Shown here piece by piece: positions 58,710 to 64,000 of a stretch of DNA of 64,000 nucleotides. The notes below the pieces were generated by a model. It ran no database searches, was not told the origin of the DNA, and saw only the letters and a list, made by a program, of their open reading frames with translations. The translations under genes were made by a program, and so were the position numbers. The DNA is taken from positions 1 to 64,000 of the forward strand of contig CAWAKK010000004.1 in NCBI GenBank assembly GCA_963782605.1, written 5' to 3'. This DNA comes from JBDTSW01 sp963782605. Lineage in GTDB: Bacteria; Actinomycetota; Thermoleophilia; Solirubrobacterales; 70-9. Numbering within the stretch: the stretch's first letter is position 1; the number at the start of each line of letters is the position of its first letter.

Positions 58710-59684
58710 ATGGCCGTCGCGGTCACACCCCCTGAGAGCACACCGGCGATCGAAGCTCGCTTCGAGGCGCTGGTCCTCGACTTCCTCGCCTACCTCGAGT
58801 TCGAGCGCGGGCTGGCGCGCAACACTCTTGACGCCTACCGCACCGACCTTCTTCAGTACGGGACCTTCCTCGCCGGACGCGACCGTGGGGCGGTGGACGC
58901 GGAGGGCGCCGACGTCGCCGACTTCCTCGCCGACCTCGCCACCGGGCGGCCGAACGGCGACGGAGCGCCGCACCCACCCTGCTCGCCCGCGACGATCAAC
59001 CGCAAGACGGCCGCCCTGCGCTCGTTCTATCGCCATCTGCGCAGGGAGGAGCTCGTCACCGACGATCCCACCGCGACGCTCAGCCCTCCCGCCAAGAGTC
59101 GCAAGCTTCCACACGTTCTCTCCTACGCGGAGGTCAAGCGACTGCTCGAGAGCGCCTCGGGCGCCGACCCGATCGCCACTCGCGACCGGGCGCTGCTCGA
59201 GCTCATGTACGGCTGCGGGCTCCGCGCATCGGAGGCCGTCGGCCTCGAGGTGAATGACGTGAATCTGCGCCGCGGGTTCGTGCGCCCGCACGGGAAGGGC
59301 TCGAAGGAACGGATGGTCCCATTGGGGCGGGAGGCCGCCGCGGCGGTGAGCCGCTACCTGCGCTCTGGGCGCGGTGAGCTCGTGGGTGACCGGGTGGAGC
59401 CGAAGTTGTTCGTCAACTTCCGGGGCGGGCCTCTGACGCGCCAGGGCCTCTACAAGATCATCCAGCGCCACGCCAAGGAGGTGGGACTCGACGGGAAGAT
59501 GAGCCCGCATACCCTCCGCCACAGCTTCGCCACCCACCTGCTCTCGGGTGGCTGTGACCTGCGCTCCGTCCAGGAGATGTTGGGTCATGCCGACGTCTCG
59601 ACGACGCAGCTCTACACCCACCTATCGGGCGAGCGCATCAAAGAGGTCTACTTCAAGGCCCACCCGCGGGCCGTCGCCAAGTAG
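58710..59684 (+). CDS. xerD: Tyrosine recombinase XerD-like
   Basis: 324 aa. N-terminal SAM-like core-binding domain (about 15-130, FLAYLEFERGLARNTLDAYR), catalytic domain about 145-324. Catalytic residues: Arg in LMYGCGLRASEAVGLEVNDV, Lys in HGKGSKERMVPLG, HxxR in HTLRHSFATHLLSGGCDLRS, His in VQEMLGHADVSTTQLY and the nucleophile Tyr in TTQLYTHLS. Its chromosome-dimer role with a XerC partner (not in this window) at dif is inferred. Embedded among housekeeping genes, not flanked by att-like repeats, so not a phage integrase. Confidence 0.93.
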   Translation: MAVAVTPPESTPAIEARFEALVLDFLAYLEFERGLARNTLDAYRTDLLQYGTFLAGRDRGAVDAEGADVADFLADLATGRPNGDGAPHPPCSPATINRKTAALRSFYRHLRREELVTDDPTATLSPPAKSRKLPHVLSYAEVKRLLESASGADPIATRDRALLELMYGCGLRASEAVGLEVNDVNLRRGFVRPHGKGSKERMVPLGREAAAAVSRYLRSGRGELVGDRVEPKLFVNFRGGPLTRQGLYKIIQRHAKEVGLDGKMSPHTLRHSFATHLLSGGCDLRSVQEMLGHADVSTTQLYTHLSGERIKEVYFKAHPRAVAK

Positions 59685-59713
59685 GAAGATCCTCCGCTCG
59701 CCAGAATGGGGGC

Positions 59714-60649
59714 ATGCCGGAGCTGCCCGAGGTCGAGACCATCCGCCGCCAGCTCGAGCCCGAGGTGGTCGGCCGGCGGATCGTGGGGGTCGAGGTACTC
59801 GACGCGCGATGGACGCGGCCGGGCTCGCCGGCGGCGCTGGTCGACGCCATCGAAGGACACACGATCGAGGCGGCTGACCGGAGGGGTAAGTACCTGATCC
59901 TGCGGCTCGAGGGCGAGCGCGCGCTCGTCATGCACCTGCGAATGACCGGGAACCTGCTCCTGCAGGGCCCCGAGCACGCGGAGGTGACGGATCTGATGGA
60001 GGTCGACCGCTTCGGCGCGCCGCGCCTTTACGAGTCGACGCCGCAGCTTCGTCATCTGCGCGCGCGGCTCGAGCTCGACGATGGCTCCGAGCTTCTCTTC
60101 ACGGACGCACGGCGATTCGGGCATGCCGTCGCGCTGCGCGGGCCCGAGGTCGATGCCTACCTGAACGCGCGCCTCGGCATCGAGCCGCTCGGCGGAGCCC
60201 TGGACGGGGAGGCGCTGTGCCGTATCGCCGCGGGTCGCACGGCGCCGCTCAAGTCCTTTCTCCTGACGCAGAGCGGGATCGCCGGGATCGGCAACATCTA
60301 CGCGGACGAGGCGCTCTTTCGCGCCGAGCTCCACCCACTCTCGCCCGCCGGATCGATGCGGCCCGAGCATTGCGAGGCGCTGGCGGAGGCGATCGTCGAG
60401 ACGCTGGAGGTGGCGCTCGACGCTCGTGGTTCGTCGATCGACGACTACCGCGACGCGCGTGGCGAGATGGGCTCGATGCAGGACCAGTTCCTGGTGCACA
60501 CGCGCGAAGGCGAGCAGTGCCCGCGCTGCGGCGATGAGATCCGCAGGATCGTCGTGGGCGGGCGCTCCACGTACTTCTCGCCGGGCTGTCAGACACGCCT
60601 GCGGCGCCGACGGCGAAAGAAGCGCGACAAAGCGGAGGCTGCAGGTTGA
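59714..60649 (+). CDS. mutM: Formamidopyrimidine-DNA glycosylase MutM/Fpg, third zinc Cys replaced by Ser
   Basis: 311 aa. Catalytic N-terminus PELPEVETIRRQLEPEVVGR (Pro2, Glu3). Lys60-type site in ADRRGKYLILRLEGERALVM; HLRMTGNLLLQG; H2TH SFLLTQSGIAGIGNIYADEA. C-terminal zinc finger: QCPRCGDEIRRIVVGGRSTY, FSPGCQTRL. The family pattern is C-x2-C-x16-C-x2-C; here the third Cys is Ser (TCG codon), leaving three of four ligands. It removes oxidised purines. A basic tail (RRRRRKKRDKAEAAG) follows. Overlaps the next gene by 4 nt. Confidence 0.95.
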   Translation: MPELPEVETIRRQLEPEVVGRRIVGVEVLDARWTRPGSPAALVDAIEGHTIEAADRRGKYLILRLEGERALVMHLRMTGNLLLQGPEHAEVTDLMEVDRFGAPRLYESTPQLRHLRARLELDDGSELLFTDARRFGHAVALRGPEVDAYLNARLGIEPLGGALDGEALCRIAAGRTAPLKSFLLTQSGIAGIGNIYADEALFRAELHPLSPAGSMRPEHCEALAEAIVETLEVALDARGSSIDDYRDARGEMGSMQDQFLVHTREGEQCPRCGDEIRRIVVGGRSTYFSPGCQTRLRRRRRKKRDKAEAAG

Positions 60650-61582
60650 GCAGGGCGCTTCCGCCTCCGAGCGGCTTCGCGATCGGCCATTGGACCGATC
60701 CGGTCGCGGCGACCGGGTGCACGGTGATCCTGGCTCCCGAGAACGCGCGGGGCGGCGTCGACGTGCGCGGGGGAGGTCCCGGCACGCGAGAGACCGACGT
60801 GACGGCACCGCTCGCGGGACCCCGCGACGTGACCGCGGTGATGCTGAGCGGCGGCAGCGCGTACGGGCTCGCCGCGGCTGACGGGGCGATGCGCTGGCTG
60901 GAGGAACGGGGGAGGGGACACCCGACGCTTGAGGGAGTCGTTCCGATCGTGCCGACGGCGGTGGTCTACGACCTCTCGGAGGGTGATCCCGCCACCAGGC
61001 CCGGGCCGGAGGACGGGTACGCCGCGTGCGAGGCAGCCTCGGAGGACGTGCCCGAGCGTGGACGCGTGGGCGCTGGTGCTGGCACCGCGGTGGGGAAGAT
61101 CTTGGGGCGCGATCTGGGTGTATCCGCGGGCGTGGGGTACGCGGCGGCCCGCAGCGGCCGTGGCGAGACCGTTGCCGCGATCGCCGCCGTGAACGCGTTC
61201 GGTGACGTGATCGGCGCCGACGGCCGGGTGCTGGCGGGGCCCAGGCGCGAGGAGGGTGGCTTCGCGCGCACCTCGGAGCTGATCGCAGCGATGGAGCGCC
61301 CGCCGGACTGGACGCAGACTCGAGGAGCGCAACACGACCCTGGTCTGCGTCATGACCGACGCCGCGCTCGGCAAGTCGGCCTGCGCTCGCGTGGCGAGGA
61401 TGGCGAGCGGCGGGGTGGCGCGGGCGGTTGACCCCGTGTTCTCGGACGTCGACGGCGATGTCGCGTTCTGCCTGGCGTCCGGCGAGGGCGAGTCCGACCG
61501 CTTCACGCCGATGGCCGTCGGCACGATCGCGGCCTCCATTACCGCGGAGGCGATTCGAGACGCGGTGGCCTCGGCCTCCTAG
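60646..61582 (+). pseudogene. P1/S58-family (DmpA-like) peptidase, frameshifted before the catalytic chain
   Basis: TTG start 60646 overlapping mutM. ATGCTVILAPENARGGVDVR, ETDVTAPLAGPRDVTAVMLS, GGSAYGLAAADGAMRWLEER and GRVGAGAGTAVGKILGRDLG are the alpha-chain of DmpA/P1 aminopeptidases (Ntn-like). One extra A near 61318 shifts the frame; the other frame continues LEERNTTLVCVMTDAALGKS, ACARVARMASGGVARAVDPV, ending at 61582. The self-processing site and nucleophile lie at the NTTL start of the beta chain, directly after the indel. Restored length is about 311 aa. Confidence 0.85.
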
Positions 61583-62424
61583 GCCCGCTGGGCGGCGGCC
61601 TCGAGCAGGCGCATGGCGAGCGGTGGGACGCGCTGGGCGTGATCGCACTCGGGGTCGTACGCCGTCAGCGAGAGGGCCCTTACGTCTGGGCGCCCCAGCA
61701 ATTCGCGCACGAGCCTTTCAAGCTCGTCCTCGGAAAGGCCATTCGGAACGCTGTAGACGTTGATGGCGCCGTCGTCGCCATCGAGCACGTCGAGATCGAC
61801 GTGAACGTAGACGCCGGACGGCGACGGGCTCAGCTCTGCCAGTGAAGCGGGCAGTCCGTCCGCGCGAAGCCGCTCTGGGTCAGCCCGCACGAGCTTCGAG
61901 GCCATGAAGCTCTCCTCCTCGGGCCCGTCGAAGTCGCGGGCGCCGGCGTGGACGACGCTCGTCTCAGGCAGCCGGTGTGCGCCGGGAACCCCGCGGAGCA
62001 GGTTCTGCCACGCGTTCCCCGTGAGCACGGCAACCGGCATGCCGTCGAAGTAGCCCGACTCGCTCGTCGCAGGGTCGTTGAAGTCGCCGTGGGCGTCGAA
62101 CCAGACGACCCCGGGGGCGGGCTCGTCGAGCCCGGCGACCACCCCGACGCCCGCGAAACAGCTGCCGGAGAGCGTCACGGGGAAGGCGCCGGCCTCGCGT
62201 GCCCCGCGGACGCTGGCGGCGACCTTGCCGATGAGCTCAAAGCAGCCGTCGATCTCGTTGTCATGGTCAGGGTCGAGCTCGATCAGCTCGGTGGTGACAT
62301 CCGCCCCGGCCGCCGCGAGTGCATCTTCGGCGCCGGCGGCCAGCAGGTGCTCGGGCCCGCGGCCGACGCCGTATCGGAGCCGGTCGAGCTCGTAGGGCAT
62401 GACGATCAGGTGGATCTTCGCCAT
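61579..62424 (-). CDS. Ureohydrolase (arginase/agmatinase-like) family protein
   Basis: 281 aa from ATG 62424; ATG 62445 adds seven residues. AKIHLIVMPYELDRLRYGVG at the N-terminus, metal site GVVWFDAHGDFNDPATSESG (DAHGD) and VYVHVDLDVLDGDDGAINVY (DxDxxD), SLTAYDPECD near the end. The canonical first ligand segment GGDHS is replaced by LSGSCFAGVG, so one Mn-ligand His is missing or substituted by Cys. The substrate is therefore uncertain (arginine, agmatine or a guanidino/formamido compound). Convergent with the P1 peptidase, 4-nt overlap. Confidence 0.87.
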   Translation of the reverse strand: MAKIHLIVMPYELDRLRYGVGRGPEHLLAAGAEDALAAAGADVTTELIELDPDHDNEIDGCFELIGKVAASVRGAREAGAFPVTLSGSCFAGVGVVAGLDEPAPGVVWFDAHGDFNDPATSESGYFDGMPVAVLTGNAWQNLLRGVPGAHRLPETSVVHAGARDFDGPEEESFMASKLVRADPERLRADGLPASLAELSPSPSGVYVHVDLDVLDGDDGAINVYSVPNGLSEDELERLVRELLGRPDVRALSLTAYDPECDHAQRVPPLAMRLLEAAAQRA

Positions 62425-62468
62425 GAAGGGCGACCATATCGCCATGAGATTCGTCCGGGCCCCTGGTC

Positions 62469-63239
62469 ATGCTGCGCTGTCCAGTGCCAGGGAGCTTCAA
62501 GACCGAAGCGATCGTGCTGCGATCGATCCGCTACGCGGAGGCGGACCGGGTCCTGCACCTGTACAGCTCGACCCGCGGGCGGGTCAATGCGATTGCGAAG
62601 GGGGCGCGCAAGCCGCGCTCGCGCTTCGGTGGGCGGCTCGAGCCATTCTTCCGCCTCGATTTGGTGCTCTACGAGGGGCGGGGCGAGCTGGCGACGGTGA
62701 CCTCGGCGCACACGGTCGCGCCGCACGCCAGCTTGCGGGCGAGCGGGCCCGCACTTGGCGCGGCGGCCAGAGCATGCGACTCCGTGCTGCGGCTGCTCGA
62801 CTCGAACGAGGCGAATCCCGCTGCCTACAACCTGTTGTGCCGCTACCTGGCACTTCTCGACGGCGATGAGCCGGGCAGTGGGCGCTCGCCGGTGTCGCCT
62901 GAGATCGACGGGGCCGCCGGCCATGCGACGGCCCTCGCCTTTCGGCTCAAGCTGGCGCTGGCGGCGGGCTTCTCGCCGGAGCTGGCGTCGTGCGCGCGCT
63001 GCGGAGAGGGCGATGGGCTGAGCGGCTTCTCAGCTGACGCGGGTGGGGTTGTCTGCTCCTCCTGCGAGCGAGGGGGGTTCGAGCTCTCGCCCGAGGCACA
63101 CGCGTTCATGGTCGAGGCGCTGGGGAGCCCGCTCGCGGCGGTGCCCCCGAGCTCGGCGCGGGCGCTGCGCCAAGCCGAGCGGGCCGTGACCGAGACGCTC
63201 GAGCACCACGCCCACGTACATCTGCGCGCGGCCGCGTAG
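62469..63239 (+). CDS. recO: DNA repair protein RecO
   Basis: 256 aa from ATG 62469 (GTG 62484 also possible). OB-fold N-terminal domain: FKTEAIVLRSIRYAEADRVL, HLYSSTRGRVNAIAKGARKP, RSRFGGRLEPFFRLDLVLYE. Helical C-terminal domain with a complete zinc site CARCGEGDGLSGFSADAGGV, VCSSCERGG (two CxxC), then ALRQAERAVTETLEHH. It loads RecA onto SSB-coated DNA with RecR. Normal length. Confidence 0.94.
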   Translation: MLRCPVPGSFKTEAIVLRSIRYAEADRVLHLYSSTRGRVNAIAKGARKPRSRFGGRLEPFFRLDLVLYEGRGELATVTSAHTVAPHASLRASGPALGAAARACDSVLRLLDSNEANPAAYNLLCRYLALLDGDEPGSGRSPVSPEIDGAAGHATALAFRLKLALAAGFSPELASCARCGEGDGLSGFSADAGGVVCSSCERGGFELSPEAHAFMVEALGSPLAAVPPSSARALRQAERAVTETLEHHAHVHLRAAA

Positions 63240-63274
63240 TACCGGCGGCGCCGGGTCCCGGTCATCATGCGCAG

Positions 63275-63952
63275 GTGACTTCGGAGGAGGAGGACGAGCG
63301 AAGCCCGGACCTGGTGGAGGCGCTGGGTGGTGCTCACGGCGTTGCCGACTCGAGTCTCCCGGGGCTCGCCTTCGTGGTCGCGTACACGGTGAGCGGGCAG
63401 GAGCTTCAGCCGGCGATCTGGACGGCGGTGGGGGTGGCTGTGGTGGCCACGGTGGTGCGCCTGGCTCGCCGCGAGACGCTCCAGTTCGCGCTGGCTGGGC
63501 TGATCGGCGTGGGGATCGCCGCCTTCATCACGAGCCGCACCGGACGTGCCGAGGATTTCTTCCTGCCGGGGCTGTTGCTGAACGCTGGCTACGCCGCCGC
63601 GTATGCGATCTCGATTTGGATCCGATGGCCGCTGATCGGCGTGATCGCCGGGCCGCTCGTGGGGGAGGGAACCGAATGGCGGCGTGACCCCGAACGGGTG
63701 CGGGTGTACGCGAAGGCGAGCTGGGTCTGGGTCGCTGTGTTCCTGGTGCGACTGGCCGTGCAGCTGCCGCTTTACCTGGCGGGCGCGGTGGTCGCGCTCG
63801 GCATCGCGCGCACGGCGATGGGGGTGCCGATCTTCGCGGTGGCCATCTGGCTCACCTACCTGGTGCTGCGCCAGGGCGGCGAGATCGGGCATGAGCCCGC
63901 CGAGCCTGAGGAAGGGGTGTTGGCGCCTGATCAGCCGCGGCGGCCGCGGTAG
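63275..63952 (+). CDS. DUF3159 family membrane protein
   Basis: 225 aa, GTG start. LVEALGGAHGVADSSLPGLA is the DUF3159 N-terminal signature (LGGxxGxxDSxLP). Hydrophobic helices lie at about 28-42, 46-66, 70-88, 95-120 (FFLPGLLLNAGYAAAYAISI), 150-170 and 175-200. RWPLIGVIAGPLVGEGTEWR and YAKASWVWVAVFLVRLAVQL are other conserved blocks. A polytopic actinobacterial membrane protein of unknown function. The short remainder of the window after it (63953-64000) shows no recognisable feature. Confidence 0.88.
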   Translation: MTSEEEDERSPDLVEALGGAHGVADSSLPGLAFVVAYTVSGQELQPAIWTAVGVAVVATVVRLARRETLQFALAGLIGVGIAAFITSRTGRAEDFFLPGLLLNAGYAAAYAISIWIRWPLIGVIAGPLVGEGTEWRRDPERVRVYAKASWVWVAVFLVRLAVQLPLYLAGAVVALGIARTAMGVPIFAVAIWLTYLVLRQGGEIGHEPAEPEEGVLAPDQPRRPR

Positions 63953-64000
63953 AGGCGCTCAGTGATGCGGAGCTGGAGGGCGCGGGGGCTCGGGGCCGAG

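Noticed and set aside
59648..61648. 666-aa minus-strand open frame across xerD end, mutM and the P1 peptidase
   Set aside because: Arg/Pro-rich low-information translation, typical antisense shadow of three recognisable plus-strand genes.

Overview
The window is about 64 kb of very GC-rich, gene-dense actinobacterial chromosome. The gene order alaS-ruvX-mltG-aroE, then aroC-aroK/aroB-aroQ-pepP-efp-nusB, a glyoxalase-II-like gene beside hisS-aspS, and a complete type IV pilus cluster between aroE and aroC all point to a deep-branching actinobacterium. A member of the Thermoleophilia (Solirubrobacterales-like) is most likely; this rests on synteny and protein style, not on a marker-gene tree.

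Layout. 0-5.7 kb is an accessory and stress region: a hendecad-repeat protein ending in a lipoyl-complex E3-binding-like domain, a small partner gene, a broken zinc-ribbon gene, a CBS protein, an SDR epimerase, a helical protein, a nucleotidyltransferase-like gene, Mn catalase and a tRNA-Met. 5.8-10.8 kb holds a DUF3311 + sodium:solute symporter pair, a TauE/SafE exporter, a SpoIIAA-like gene, an aminopeptidase and a glutamate formiminotransferase. All of these except TauE/SafE carry single-base frameshifts, about 18 in 5 kb against about 5 in the other 59 kb, so this part should be read as low-quality consensus or recent decay. 10.8-23.2 kb carries aminoacyl-tRNA synthetases (hisS, aspS, alaS), an IscU-like/MnmA fusion, ruvX, mltG and aroE.

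23.2-33.2 kb is the type IV pilus locus: pilB, pilT, pilC, an opposite-strand membrane protein, a GEMM-type (cyclic-di-GMP-I) riboswitch, pilA, a terminator, pilD, pilM, pilN, pilO and a PilP-like gene. There is no secretin, as expected for a monoderm. 33.2-37.5 kb is aroC, an aroK-aroB fusion, aroQ and an M24 peptidase. 37.6-42.6 kb is a stress/regulatory insert between the M24 peptidase gene and efp: DJ-1/PfpI, a SigB/SigF-type sigma factor, an MFS transporter with a C-terminal winged-helix-like domain, a small Cys protein and a MEDS-HATPase regulator.

42.7-55.3 kb returns to housekeeping genes (efp, nusB, prenyl synthase, dxs, tlyA, nadK, an EmrB/QacA-type MFS, recN, pyrG), interrupted by STAS, SnoaL-like and small dimeric-barrel-like genes. 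55.3-64 kb holds a methyltransferase, M20 peptidase, Nudix, alpha/beta hydrolase, xerD, mutM, P1-family peptidase, ureohydrolase, recO and a DUF3159 protein.

Points most worth following up: the IscU-like domain fused to MnmA, which keeps Cys-Asp-Cys-His but has lost the third Cys; the GEMM riboswitch in front of the major pilin with a visible alternative pairing; the hendecad-repeat + E3-binding-like protein; a perfect TGTGA-N6-TCACA palindrome upstream of tlyA-nadK; and the MFS-winged-helix fusion.
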